Both the position numbers and the translations under genes were made by a program. From the NCBI RefSeq assembly GCF_000425065.1, contig NZ_AULB01000021.1, positions 62,001 through 126,000 of the forward strand: a stretch of DNA of 64,000 nucleotides. Reading direction: 5' to 3'. This stretch comes from Actinomadura rifamycini DSM 43936 (GTDB lineage: Bacteria; Actinomycetota; Actinomycetes; Streptosporangiales; Streptosporangiaceae). The notes under the pieces are model-generated. The model worked only from the letters and a program-made list of their open reading frames with translations. It was not told the origin of the DNA and made no database searches. Each line of letters opens with the position of its first letter. Within the stretch, counting starts at the first letter, position 1. Positions 15,968-24,391 of the stretch are shown one piece after another.

Positions 15968-16294
15968 TCAGTGCGCCGCCTCGTACTTTTCGATCACGTG
16001 GGCGGGGATGCGGCCGCGCTCATTGACCTTGATGCCATTGTTCTTGGCCCAGGTCCGGATCTCGGCGCTGCGCTCACGGCTGGAGGCGCCCCGCTGCCGC
16101 CGCTTGTTGCGGCTGACGGTGCCCGCCTTGCGCGCCTTCTCCACGAACGGCTGCAGGGAATCCCGCAGCTTCTTTGCGTTGGCGTCACTCAGGTCGATCT
16201 CGTAGGAGGCGCCGTCGAGCGAGAACGTCACGGTCTCGTCCGCCTCACCACCGTCGAGGTCGTCGAGGAGAAGCACCTGAACCTTCTGTGCCAT
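15968..16294 (-). CDS. lsr2: Lsr2 nucleoid-associated protein
   Basis: The protein has 108 residues. The N-terminal dimerisation domain (MAQKVQVLLLDDLDGGEADETVTFSLDG region) and the C-terminal DNA-binding domain with the AT-hook-like R93-G94-R95 (NERGRIPAHVIEKYEAA) are both intact. Lsr2 is the H-NS-like silencer of AT-rich, horizontally acquired DNA in actinomycetes. The start matches the family; AAAGG lies about nine bases upstream. Downstream neighbour clpC and upstream lysS (8 kb away here) echo the mycobacterial lysS-lsr2-clpC1 order. Confidence 0.96.
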   Translation of the reverse strand: MAQKVQVLLLDDLDGGEADETVTFSLDGASYEIDLSDANAKKLRDSLQPFVEKARKAGTVSRNKRRQRGASSRERSAEIRTWAKNNGIKVNERGRIPAHVIEKYEAAH

Positions 16295-17196
16295 GAGGAC
16301 AGACCTTTCGCTGGAGCAAACTGCATTGCTTGCAAAGATATACCGCGATGTGCGTGGATGACAATTCAACACTCGCGATGAAGTCCCCTTCCCCCCTGGT
16401 AACTCATCGTCATCGTCCTTGCTGATTCCGGGAGGGCGCGCCTCGATGGGCCCGTCAGGAGGCGGGCCGGTCCGTATGAATTTGCGCGCGGTCGCCCCGG
16501 CTCGGCGGATTTCGGCGTGACCGACATCACTGCCCACCCGCGCCCGACCTGGGAGGTTAGCCGGAGCTTTGCGGACGACCCCCGCCCGGGACGCCGCGCC
16601 GGCGGGGACGGAAAAGGGTCCGCGGGGGACCTTAACAGGTACGGCGCACCAACATCGCCCAGCACCGATTAACCCTGGCGTAACGGCACTAACCGCACCG
16701 CACGAGGAAAGAGCGGAGCCCCGGGAGGCCCGGTGGCGCGGGGCTTACGGGCCGTCACCGGGGCATGTCGCTCGATAACGCGACGGGGCCCGCGGGCGAA
16801 AATCGGTTGCCTCGCCGGCGGCGCGAAGTCTCCGTGCCGCGGCACCGCCGAAGCACGGCGGCCGCCACCCCATCCCGAAATCGGTTGATAAGCGACACAA
16901 ACCGCCCCGCCGCCCCACTTCCTTGGCCGGCCCGAGTGCCCCGGCGGGCCCATCCCAAACCGGAGGGCTCGTCCGGGAAGGGACAGATCCTCGCCGATTC
17001 GCGGCCGTAACCGGAACGAGCTGGGATTCGCCCGCTGAACGGGGGCGTCCGAAACACGGAGGGCCACTCCCCAAAACCCGCGGGACGGCCGCAGTTGTGC
17101 GGCGGGAGGTCCACGGAAGGGGGCCGGGAAGCGGGCGCTGGAGCGGTCCTATGGCGGGCGGGGAAGCCCTTCCGCGGGAAGAAGGACGGACGGGCC
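16295..17196. other. Long non-coding interval upstream of lsr2
   Basis: About 900 bp without a supportable gene: open frames here lack family resemblance, ribosome sites and codon bias. Apart from the lsr2 promoter, the only pattern I see is a short direct repeat AAATCGGTTG near 16799 and 16879. In related actinomycetes lysS normally sits here, so the interval may be a scar of rearrangement. Confidence 0.4.
16335..16364 (-). promoter_or_regulatory. Predicted lsr2 promoter
   Basis: On the minus strand TTGTCA (complement of 16359-16364) and TATCTT (complement of 16335-16340) are separated by 18 bp, giving a leader of about 35 nucleotides to the lsr2 ATG. The region is notably A/T-rich for this genome. 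Confidence 0.5.
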
Positions 17197-17234
17197 TCTC
17201 GGCGGCCCGCAGGCGCACCTGCGGGCCGCCGAGA
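17197..17234 (-). terminator. Hairpin terminator downstream of the RDD operon
   Basis: A 17-bp perfect stem (arms 17197-17213 and 17218-17234) with a four-base loop starts seven bases after the RDD gene stop. There is no pure U-tract, but a pyrimidine-rich stretch follows, as is common in actinomycete terminators. Confidence 0.7.
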
Positions 17235-17240
17235 GACCCG

Positions 17241-17861
17241 TCAGAACGTCGTGGAACGGGCGCCCGGGCTTTTGACCACGACGGTGCCCGCGAGCCTGTC
17301 GTGGAGCGCCTGACGGCTCCGGCCCTCGAACAGCAGGCCGGCGTTCGCCACCCAGAACACGCTCGCGAGGAGCCCGGCCACGGGAACGGGGCGCGCCACG
17401 ATCGGGACCGCGTAGACCGCCGCGCGGAGCGCGCCGCGCAGGGCGCCGAGGCGCGCGGGATCATCGGCCCGGCCGCGTTCGCCGCGTTCGCCGCGTTCGC
17501 CGTGTTCGACGCCGGCGCGGGCGTCCGGGGGCGGCGCGTCCTCGTCGGGCCGGTCGAGGACGGCCTCGGCCCGCACGTCCTCGGCGCGGACGACCTCGAT
17601 GCCGGCGAAGCGCTTGCCGGGCGTCCGCCCCCACAGCGCGAGCTGGACGGCCTCGTAGACGAGCAGGCACCCGGCGACGGCGGGCGGCGCGACGAGGTCG
17701 AGGGCGCCGTGCGGCAGCGCCTCCCGGAGGACGAGCATGACGGGCAGGCCGACGACCAGCGTGTCGACGATGCGGGCGAGGAGCCGCTGGCCCGGTTCGG
17801 CGAGCAGCCGCACGGCGGCCGTCCCGGACGGCTCCGCGGGAGCGGGCTGCGACGTCTCCAT
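17241..17861 (-). CDS. RDD family membrane protein (shorter paralogue)
   Basis: The protein has 206 residues. It has an RDD domain with RLLARIVDTLVVGLPVMLV at the start, a second hydrophobic helix ending in YEAVQLALWGRTPGKRFAGIEVV, and the C-terminal ALHDRLAGTVVV motif. Between helices 2 and 3 lies an acidic low-complexity insert containing a GERGERGERG repeat coded by nine-base DNA repeats. RDD proteins are small membrane proteins, some linked to Na+/H+ transport; the function here is unknown. It begins 16 bp after the longer RDD gene and is probably co-transcribed with it and argA. Confidence 0.85.
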   Translation of the reverse strand: METSQPAPAEPSGTAAVRLLAEPGQRLLARIVDTLVVGLPVMLVLREALPHGALDLVAPPAVAGCLLVYEAVQLALWGRTPGKRFAGIEVVRAEDVRAEAVLDRPDEDAPPPDARAGVEHGERGERGERGRADDPARLGALRGALRAAVYAVPIVARPVPVAGLLASVFWVANAGLLFEGRSRQALHDRLAGTVVVKSPGARSTTF

Positions 17862-17877
17862 CGCCGTCCTCCCCGGC

Positions 17878-18753
17878 CTAGCGGACGAACTGGGTGGTCT
17901 CGCCGTTCCCGTGGTCGCCGTGCCCGTGCCCGTCGTCGTACAGGGCGCGCTCGTCGATGACCAGGGTGTTGGAGAAGCGGTCGTGCAGGGCCTGGTGCAG
18001 GGGCTGGTCCCAGATCGCCCAGAGGTGGGCCATGACCATGCCGATCCAGACGAGCAGCATGCCGTAAGCGGCGTAGCTCCACACCATCACGGCGAGGACG
18101 AGGAAGAAGAACACTCCGAGCTGGTACGCGATGTGCGTGATGCCCGCGCGCCAGACGCCCTGCGTCGTCGTCAGCGGCTCGCCCTCGGGCTGCGCCTGGA
18201 CGACGCCGATGCCGAGGAGCCGCTTGCCCCACGTGCGTCCCCACATGGCGAGCTGCACGGCCTCGTAGATGAACGGCAGCACCGAGAGCACGAAGAACAG
18301 CGTGAAGATGATGGGCCAGTTCCAGATGCCGCCCTCGTCCTTGGCGCTGCTCCCGGCCTCGTCGAGGCCGACCGTGCCGACGACGACCGGCAGGACGAGC
18401 GCGAAGCCGAACACCGCGACGATCGAGTTGTCGATGAGGCGGGCCCCGGCGCGCCGCAGAATGGGGGCCAACGGCGTGCCGGCGTAGGGAGCGCCCTGGG
18501 ACGGCGCCCCGTGCTGCCCGTAACCGGGGTCGTAACCGCCGCCCCCGTAGGCCGGGTCATAGGACGACGGCTGCTGCTGCCACTGCTGCTGGGCGGGCTG
18601 CTGCTGCCATTGCTGCCGCGCCGGGGGGCGCGCGGGCTGCTGCGGTTGCTGCGGTTGCTGCCACTGGGGACCCTGGTACGAGGGCGGGGGGCCGTAGGAC
18701 CCCTGACCCTGCGGCGGCTGGTACGGGCCGCCGCGGTGGGGGGATTCGCTCAT
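17878..18753 (-). CDS. RDD family membrane protein with Gln/Pro-rich N-terminus
   Basis: The protein has 291 residues. Residues 1-85 are a disordered Gln/Pro/Tyr-rich tail (repeats such as QWQQQPAQQQWQQQP). The RDD domain follows: RRAGARLIDNSIVAVFGFAL, a second helix ending FIYEAVQLAMWGRTWGKRLLGIGVV, a long third hydrophobic stretch (YQLGVFFFLVLAVMVWSYAAYG) and ALHDRFSNTLVID. Such tails are usual for actinomycete RDD proteins exposed to the cytoplasm. The tail ends with a His/Gly/Asp cluster. The gene starts four bases downstream of the argA-like stop codon, so it is in the same operon. Confidence 0.87.
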   Translation of the reverse strand: MSESPHRGGPYQPPQGQGSYGPPPSYQGPQWQQPQQPQQPARPPARQQWQQQPAQQQWQQQPSSYDPAYGGGGYDPGYGQHGAPSQGAPYAGTPLAPILRRAGARLIDNSIVAVFGFALVLPVVVGTVGLDEAGSSAKDEGGIWNWPIIFTLFFVLSVLPFIYEAVQLAMWGRTWGKRLLGIGVVQAQPEGEPLTTTQGVWRAGITHIAYQLGVFFFLVLAVMVWSYAAYGMLLVWIGMVMAHLWAIWDQPLHQALHDRFSNTLVIDERALYDDGHGHGDHGNGETTQFVR

Positions 18754-18757
18754 TCGG

Positions 18758-19273
18758 TCAGTCCTCCAGGCGAAGCAACATCCGGGTGTTGCCCAACGTA
18801 TTCGGCTTCACCCTGTCGAGGTCCAGGAACTCGGCCACGCCTTCGTCGTACGAACGCAGAAGCTCCTCGTACACCTCTGGCGACACCGGAGTCCCCAGAA
18901 GCTGCCGGAAGCCGTGACGGGCGAAGAACTCCACTTCGAAGGTAAGGCAGAAAACCCTCCGGACGCCGAGTTCCCGGGCGGTTTCGAGGAGCCGCGCGAC
19001 GATCCGGTGGCCGATTCCGCGCCCGCCGTACCCGGTGTCGACGGCGACCGAGCGCACTTCCGCGAGGTCCTCCCACATCACGTGCAGGGCGCCGCAGCCG
19101 ATGACGCGGCCGCCCGCCTGCGCGTCCTCGGCGACCCAGAACTCCTGGACGTCCTCGTAGAGCGTCACCGCGGTCTTCTTCAGCAGGCGTCGTCCCGACC
19201 CGGCGTACATGTCGACCAGCCTGCGGATCTCCTTGACGTCGGCGGTGCGCGCACGCCGGATCACGACTTCCAC
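18758..19273 (-). CDS. argA: Amino-acid N-acetyltransferase (GNAT; ArgA-like)
   Basis: The protein has 171 residues. The GNAT fold shows the acetyl-CoA loop VDTGYGGRGIGHRIV and conserved blocks LVDMYAGSGRRLLKK, TLYEDVQEFWVAED, GCGALHVMWEDLAEVRSVAV, FEVEFFARHGF and EFLDLDRVKPNTLGN. Those blocks match the mycobacterial Rv2747-type enzyme that acetylates glutamate or glutamine for arginine synthesis. No other arg genes are nearby, which is normal for this stand-alone ArgA type. The ATG at 19273 gives the expected N-terminus. It leads the operon with the two RDD genes. Confidence 0.85.
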   Translation of the reverse strand: MEVVIRRARTADVKEIRRLVDMYAGSGRRLLKKTAVTLYEDVQEFWVAEDAQAGGRVIGCGALHVMWEDLAEVRSVAVDTGYGGRGIGHRIVARLLETARELGVRRVFCLTFEVEFFARHGFRQLLGTPVSPEVYEELLRSYDEGVAEFLDLDRVKPNTLGNTRMLLRLED

Positions 19274-19658
19274 AAACAGGCGACATTACCGAACCCCGCG
19301 AACCGGTACGGACGCCGAGCGCGGGACACGGGCGCTGACCTGCGTCTTCGCGCGTTCTTGTTGGAATCGCACACCGGTTCCGTTAGTGTCCTGCGCTGAT
19401 GTCGGCCCGGCGCAGACCCGGGCCGGACCGCCGCGTCCGAGGCCCAGCGGCCGCTCCGGACGGCGGGATTCCCGTTTTCGGGAGCGCCCGGGGTCGTGTT
19501 CCCGGTGGCGCCGCACCGTCAGGGTGATCCGACAGACCGCACGGACCGATCCGCGCGCCGCGAGCCCGCGCGCCGCGGACGGCCGGTTCGGCCCGGCACG
19601 GTCCGCCGCGGCCGTCCCGAGACCGCCGCCCCGGCGGGCGACCAGGAGAGGAGAGCGC
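19274..19658. other. Divergent spacer between argA-like and NlpC/P60 genes
   Basis: 385 bp with no supportable gene. It should contain divergent promoters. A weak candidate for the plus strand is TTGTTG near 19358 with TAGTGT at 19384-19389, but the spacing is long. I looked for a c-di-AMP (ydaO) riboswitch, common before such hydrolase genes, and did not find its conserved cores. Confidence 0.4.
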
Positions 19659-20666
19659 GTGGAGCCTTCGCGACCCGCGTCCCGACCGCGCCGTGCCCGC
19701 CTCCCCCGCCGGACTGCCGCGGTGGCCGCGGCGGCCGCCGTCGTGTCGGCCGCCCCGCACGTCGCCGCCCCGCAGCGGGGCCCGGCGGCGCTCGCCGACC
19801 CCGGGCCGGCCGCAGCCGGAGACCTCACCTCGGCGGCGTACCGGCTCGCCGACGACTTCGAGAAGCTCACCGAGCAGTACAACGGCCTCCGGGCGCAACT
19901 GGACCAGGCGCGGCGCGCCGCCGCGGCGGCCGAGGCGAACGCCGGCGGGCAGCGCGCGGCGTTCGACGCGCTGCGGAAGGAGATCGGACGCCTCGCCGCG
20001 ACCCGGTACATGCACGGCGGGGACGACCCGGCCGTCACGTTCATCGCGGCGCAGGACCCGCAGGCCGTCCTCGACCGGGCCGCGACCCTCGACTACTTCT
20101 CCGACCAGGAAAGCACCAAGGTCATCGCGTACATGCGGGCGATGCAGTCCGCCGAGCGCGCGCGCCGGTCCGCCGAGCAGCGGGCCGCGCAGGCGACCGA
20201 GCTGAAGGAGAAGGTGGAGGAGCAGCGCGCGAAGGTCACGCGGGAGTACGAGAAGATCCGCGGAAAGGTGATCAAGCAGGCGCCCGAGAAGCTCGCCGCA
20301 CTTCCGGTGGTCGGCACGGGCAAGGCGGCGCGCGCGCTGAAGTACGCGATGAGCAAGCTGGGACGTCCGTACGTGTGGGGCGCGGAGGGGCCCGGCAGTT
20401 TCGACTGCTCCGGCCTGACGATGTGGGCCTACAAGCAGGTCGGGGTCAACCTGCCGCACTACACCGGCAGCCAGTTCACGTCGGGCGTGCGCGTCTCGAG
20501 GAGCGAGCTGCAGCCGGGCGACCTCGTGTTCTTCCACTCCGACCTGCACCACATGGGCATGTACGTCGGCGACGGGAAGATGATCCACGCGCCGCACACC
20601 GGCGACGTCGTCCGGATCGCGCCCATGGCGGGACGGCCGTTCGCGGGCGGGGTGCGCGTCGCGTGA
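19659..20666 (+). CDS. Secreted NlpC/P60 peptidoglycan hydrolase with coiled coil
   Basis: The protein has 335 residues. An Arg-rich N-region and hydrophobic stretch (RTAAVAAAAAVVSAAP) form a signal peptide. Residues about 55-205 are a heptad-rich coiled coil (YRLADDFEKLTEQYNGL ... SAEQRAAQATELKEKVEEQ). The C-terminal NlpC/P60 domain (225-335) has the catalytic Cys250 in SFDCSGL, a histidine in HHMGMYVG and a third polar residue in HAPHTG. This is the RipA/CwlO-like architecture of cell-separation endopeptidases that cut D-Glu/mDAP bonds. The GTG start follows AGGAGAGG at a good distance. The gene stands alone. Confidence 0.9.
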   Translation: MEPSRPASRPRRARLPRRTAAVAAAAAVVSAAPHVAAPQRGPAALADPGPAAAGDLTSAAYRLADDFEKLTEQYNGLRAQLDQARRAAAAAEANAGGQRAAFDALRKEIGRLAATRYMHGGDDPAVTFIAAQDPQAVLDRAATLDYFSDQESTKVIAYMRAMQSAERARRSAEQRAAQATELKEKVEEQRAKVTREYEKIRGKVIKQAPEKLAALPVVGTGKAARALKYAMSKLGRPYVWGAEGPGSFDCSGLTMWAYKQVGVNLPHYTGSQFTSGVRVSRSELQPGDLVFFHSDLHHMGMYVGDGKMIHAPHTGDVVRIAPMAGRPFAGGVRVA

Positions 20667-20880
20667 CGCGCGCGCCGCGGGAACGGCGGGACGGCTCGGA
20701 CGGCTCGGGCGGCGGACGTCCCGTGAACAACGTCCGCGGCGGCGCCTCCCGCAGGGACCTACCTGCCGGGAAGCCGGCGCCGCCGCCGCGGGGTCGGACG
20801 GAGTTCGCGTCGGGTGAGTGTGCCGCCTGGTCCTGCCGGTGAACGCCCGCCTTCCCCGGACGGGCGCCGTCGTGCGCGCG

Positions 20881-21111
20881 CTAGATGAGCTGCCTCCGGG
20901 CCGCCCACACCACGGCCTCGATAGGGGTGCCGACCTCCAGCCGGTCGCAGATCGTCCGCAACCGGCGGCGCAGGGTCCGCGCGCTCAGTTCCAGCTTTCG
21001 TGCCGCCACATCGGCGGTGACACCGCTCGCGATCTGGGCCAGCAGTCGGATCTCCTCCTCGCTCAGCCCGAACTCGTCGGTGCCACGACGTGCGAGTGTG
21101 GCCTGTTCCAC
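20881..21111 (-). CDS. Small LuxR-type helix-turn-helix protein
   Basis: The protein has 76 residues and is almost entirely a LuxR-like HTH: GLSEEEIRLLAQIASGVTAD followed by AARKLELSARTLRRRLRTIC and a terminal DRLEVGTPIEAVVWAARR. The GTG at 21111 is preferred to an upstream ATG at 21171 because GGGAGGA lies six bases before it. With no receiver or sensor domain it is probably an orphan DNA-binding protein of the small actinomycete LuxR type. It is divergent from the LacI-family gene across a 474-bp spacer. Confidence 0.75.
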   Translation of the reverse strand: MEQATLARRGTDEFGLSEEEIRLLAQIASGVTADVAARKLELSARTLRRRLRTICDRLEVGTPIEAVVWAARRQLI

Positions 21112-21585
21112 TCCGTCCTCCCTCGTCCGTGGTGATGACCGCGGGGATGCAGCCGTCCGCTGCACAGGCACGGGTTCGGCCTCGTGTACGCGCGTTGGGT
21201 TGCCGGGTCCGGAGCCCTCCGGACTAGATCATCAGGTTCCCTTGCTGTCTCACGAGCTTGGCCGGAGGTGGCCGATCGGCCGATTGCGGGGATGCGCGGG
21301 GGAACTCCGGGTGACGATTCAGTCGTTGGCCTTCCGGACGACACGGGCTCTGGTCGCCAGCCATCCGCGCCCGTCCCTTCCTCGGATCCAGCGTGGTCCT
21401 CGCCGTAGGCGAAGATCATGAATCGTTTCAAGCTACGCTTCGGCTCGGAACGCTAGGCGGCCGGATCCGGCCCGTCAAGCGCTGGTCAAATGCCTTGTGT
21501 GCTCGTATGGTCGCCATGTGTGACGGGCCGTTCGAGCCCGCGCGATAGAGAATGCCGCTACCTGGGATAACGTCGCCGGGGGCGG
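21112..21585. other. Divergent regulatory spacer between LuxR-like and LacI-family genes
   Basis: 474 bp, no gene seen. It holds a 12-bp palindrome GGCCGATCGGCC (21270-21281) and a candidate plus-strand promoter annotated separately. GC content drops somewhat toward the LacI start. Confidence 0.4.
21483..21511 (+). promoter_or_regulatory. Candidate promoter of the LacI-family gene
   Basis: TGGTCA (21483-21488) and TATGGT (21506-21511) with a 17-bp spacer would give a leader of about 70 bases to the ATG at 21586. The -35 matches the consensus at four of six positions. Confidence 0.35.
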
Positions 21586-22701
21586 ATGAGGAGCGAGTTG
21601 CCACAGACCAGTATTCGTGAGGTGGCGAAGCGAGCCGGGGTCTCAGTTGGGACCGTTTCGAATGTCCTAAACCGGCCAGACCTCGTGGCCGAAGCCACCC
21701 GTGACCGTGTGCGCGCCGCGATCGACGAACTCGGGTTCGTCCGCAACGAGTCGGCCCGCCGGCTGCGCCAGGGCCCGCACCGGGCCCGGTCGGGCGGCGC
21801 GGAAGGCGGCGCGGACGGCGCCGACGGCGCGGTCGACCGGTCGGCCGACGGGGCCGGCGGGCGCGCGTCCGGGCGGGGCCGCCGCGAGACGCGGCTCGCC
21901 TTCGGCGTCATCGTCGAGGACCTGACGAACCCGTACGCGAGCGACGTCGCGCGCGGCGCCGAGCTCGCGCTGAACGAGGCGGGCCACGACGCGCTGTGGA
22001 TCTCCAGCGACCACTCGTCGGCCAAGGAGCGGCGCTCGCTCGACCTGCTGGAGGAGCACCGGGTCGCCGGGGCGCTCATCATCCCGGTCGGGCTCGGCCC
22101 GCGCCGCATCGCCGAGCTGCGCGCGGCCGGGCTCAGCGTCGTGCTGATCGACCGGGACGCGCCGGACGCCTGCTCCGCCCGCGTCGACCACGTGGCGGGC
22201 GGCGAGATCGCGGCCGCGCACCTGCTCGGCGCGGGCTGCGCGCGGGTGGCGTTCGTGACCGGGCGGCCCGAGCCGGCACCGTGCGTCCACCGGCGGGACG
22301 GCGCTGCCCGCACGCTCGTCGAGGCGGGCCTCGACGCGCCGGAGGTCCTGGTGCAGGAGGCGCTCAGCATCACCGAGGGGCGCGCGGCGGCGGGGCGGGT
22401 CCTGGCGATGTCGCCGCGCCCGGACGGCGTGTTCTGCGCCAACGACCTCCTCGCGATCGGGTTGATCAACGAGCTGACGCGGCTGGGCGTCCGGGTGCCG
22501 GACGACATCGCGGTCATCGGCTACGACGACATCGAGCTCGCCGCCAGCGCCGCCGTGCCGATCACGACGGTCCGGCAGCCGCGCCGCGAGCTCGGCTGGG
22601 AGGCCGCCGAGCTGGCCCTCGCCGAGATCCGCGAGGGCCCCTCGCACCAGCACCGGCAGGTCGTGCTGCGGCCCGAGATCGTCGTCCGCGACTCCACCTG
22701 A
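21586..22701 (+). CDS. LacI-family transcriptional regulator
   Basis: The protein has 371 residues. The N-terminal LacI HTH reads TSIREVAKRAGVSVGTVSNVLNRPD, with the hinge helix region ESARRLRQG. An inserted Gly/Ala/Asp/Arg low-complexity linker of about 35 residues follows, then a periplasmic-binding-protein-like sugar domain (LAFGVIVEDLTNPYASDVARGAELA ... PDGVFCANDLLAIGLINELTRLGVRVPDDIAVIGYDDIELA, as separate motifs). The ATG at 21586 is used; a TTG at 21598 four bases after a GAGGAG is an alternative start that would give MPQTSIREV. No sugar operon is adjacent, so the target is elsewhere or the gene is autoregulated. Confidence 0.88.
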   Translation: MRSELPQTSIREVAKRAGVSVGTVSNVLNRPDLVAEATRDRVRAAIDELGFVRNESARRLRQGPHRARSGGAEGGADGADGAVDRSADGAGGRASGRGRRETRLAFGVIVEDLTNPYASDVARGAELALNEAGHDALWISSDHSSAKERRSLDLLEEHRVAGALIIPVGLGPRRIAELRAAGLSVVLIDRDAPDACSARVDHVAGGEIAAAHLLGAGCARVAFVTGRPEPAPCVHRRDGAARTLVEAGLDAPEVLVQEALSITEGRAAAGRVLAMSPRPDGVFCANDLLAIGLINELTRLGVRVPDDIAVIGYDDIELAASAAVPITTVRQPRRELGWEAAELALAEIREGPSHQHRQVVLRPEIVVRDST

Positions 22702-22723
22702 CGCGGGCCCGGCCCGGGGCGGC

Positions 22724-24298
22724 TCAGGCGGTCGCGCAGTAGATGCTGCGGGGCACGGCCGGGTCCCGGAACCGGGCCACCGCGTCGTCCCGGCGGTACT
22801 GCCAGCGGCACGCCTCGTCGAGCGGGACCGCGTACCGCTCGGAACCGCGCTTGCAGCGCCACGCGCCGTCCAGCCAGTAGGCGCCCTCGTACTCCTTGAC
22901 CCGGCACCAGTCCCACAGCGAGACGCCGCCGAGGTCGGTGCTCCGGGGCGACGGCGCGGCCCCGGCGGTCCGCCGGGGCTTCGTCGGCGCCGGGGCGGGC
23001 GCCGCCGGGGCCGTGGTTCCGGACGGCCTTGCGGCGGGGGTTCCGGACGGCTCGGCGCTCGGCGTGGTGCTTGGCGCCGCCGGAACGGCGGTGACGGTCA
23101 CGACGGTCTGCACGCCCGCGCCCGTCCGCGCGTCGGCGCCGCCGCCGTCCCCGCCGGTGCTCCGGTCGACGGCGAACGTCGCGAGCGCCGCCGATCCCGC
23201 CGCGACCAGCGCGACGAACGCGAGGTGCAGGCCGTTCCGCCGGACGCGCCGGAGCCGCCCGTCCCGCCGCGGCGGCACCGTGACCGCCGGATCGGACGGA
23301 CGGGCGGGCGCGCCCCCGGCGTCCGCGACCGTCGCACCCGCGCCCGTACCCGCGCTTGTCCCTGCGCCCGCGTCCGGGGCGCCCACGCCCGCGTCCGGGG
23401 CGGCGGGGTCCGGCGGGAGGGCGGCGGACGGGACCGAGACGAGCGACGCCGCGGCGCCCGCGCCCTGCCCGAGCAGGTCGCCGGGCGGCCCGGCGGCGGG
23501 CACCGCGGTCTCGGCCTGCTCGACGAGCGCGAGCAGCAGCCCGCGGGCGGTGGGCCGCGCCGCCGGGTCCTTGGCGAGGCACTCGACGACGAGGCCGCGC
23601 AGCGGCCCGTCGAGGCGGCCGAGGCCGGGCTCGCCGGTCCGGATGCGCTCGACCGTCGCCGCCAGCGAGCCCGCGGCGAACGGGGCGCGGCCGTTCGCGG
23701 CGAACGCCAGCGTGGCGCCCCACGCCCACACGTCCCCGGCCGGGCTGGGAGGGTTCCGCTCGAACTGCTCGGGCGCCATGTAGGCCGGGGTCCCCGACAC
23801 GCCCGTGCTCTGCGCGTCGTTGCGCACCCGCGCGACCCCGAAGTCGATCACGCGCGGCCCGTAGGCGCCGATCAGCACGTTGTGCGGCTTGAGGTCGCGG
23901 TGCACGAGGCCGGCCTGGTGGATGGCGGCCAGGGCCGTCGCCGTGCCGATGGCGAGCCGCTCCAGGTCGGCGCCGTCCAGCGGCCCGTCCCGGGAGACGC
24001 GGTCGTGCAGGGACGGGCCCTCCACGTACTCGCTGACGATGTAGGGGCGGTCGTCGAACATGCCGGCGTCCAGCACCTGCGCGGTGCAGAACCGGGCGAC
24101 GCGGCGGGCGTTCGCCGCCTCCTCGAGGAAGCGCAGCCGGGCGTCCCGGTCGGCCTTGTGGAGCAGTTTGACGGCGACGGCCGCGCCGTCCGGGCCGCGC
24201 CCCAGGTAGACGGCCCCCTGCCCGCCCTCGCCGAGGCGCGCGGACAGCGCGTACTGGCCGAGGTTTCGGGGGTCTTCGGGCCGGAGGGGGGTACTCAC
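22724..24298 (-). CDS. Transmembrane Ser/Thr protein kinase (PknB-like)
   Basis: The protein has 524 residues. The kinase domain (residues 15-270) has RLGEGGQGAVYLG, the ATP-binding Lys44 in VAVKLL, the catalytic VHRDLKPHNVLIG, the DFG in VIDFGVAR, and SGTPAYMAPEQF. An Ala/Gly/Pro-rich juxtamembrane region, one membrane helix (LHLAFVALVAAGSAALATF, about 340-360) and a Pro/Thr-rich stalk lead to a small extracellular C-terminal domain with four cysteines (WDWCRVKEYEG, WRCKRGS, EACRWQYR, SIYCATA). This is a typical actinomycete sensor kinase with an unknown ligand. It is convergent with the LacI-family gene and lies downstream of lysS with a 93-bp gap. Confidence 0.93.
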   Translation of the reverse strand: MSTPLRPEDPRNLGQYALSARLGEGGQGAVYLGRGPDGAAVAVKLLHKADRDARLRFLEEAANARRVARFCTAQVLDAGMFDDRPYIVSEYVEGPSLHDRVSRDGPLDGADLERLAIGTATALAAIHQAGLVHRDLKPHNVLIGAYGPRVIDFGVARVRNDAQSTGVSGTPAYMAPEQFERNPPSPAGDVWAWGATLAFAANGRAPFAAGSLAATVERIRTGEPGLGRLDGPLRGLVVECLAKDPAARPTARGLLLALVEQAETAVPAAGPPGDLLGQGAGAAASLVSVPSAALPPDPAAPDAGVGAPDAGAGTSAGTGAGATVADAGGAPARPSDPAVTVPPRRDGRLRRVRRNGLHLAFVALVAAGSAALATFAVDRSTGGDGGGADARTGAGVQTVVTVTAVPAAPSTTPSAEPSGTPAARPSGTTAPAAPAPAPTKPRRTAGAAPSPRSTDLGGVSLWDWCRVKEYEGAYWLDGAWRCKRGSERYAVPLDEACRWQYRRDDAVARFRDPAVPRSIYCATA

Positions 24299-24391
24299 CG
24301 GACGATCATGCCATCCCGGCCGGAACGCGCACGGGCGTTCGGCGCCCGCGGCGCCGCGCCTCCGCGCGCCCCCCGGCCGGGGCGGCGCGCG

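Noticed and set aside
16745..17114. Open frames in the lsr2 upstream interval
   Set aside because: No codon bias, no start signals and no recognisable motif in any frame.
19374..19658. c-di-AMP (ydaO) riboswitch before the NlpC/P60 gene
   Set aside because: Such riboswitches are common before actinomycete cell-wall hydrolases, but the conserved core near the 3' side was not found in the leader.
21270..21281. GGCCGATCGGCC as a LacI operator
   Set aside because: Restriction-site-like GC palindromes of this length are frequent in such DNA; it lacks the central CG symmetry and flanks of LacI-family sites and lies over 200 bp before the promoter.
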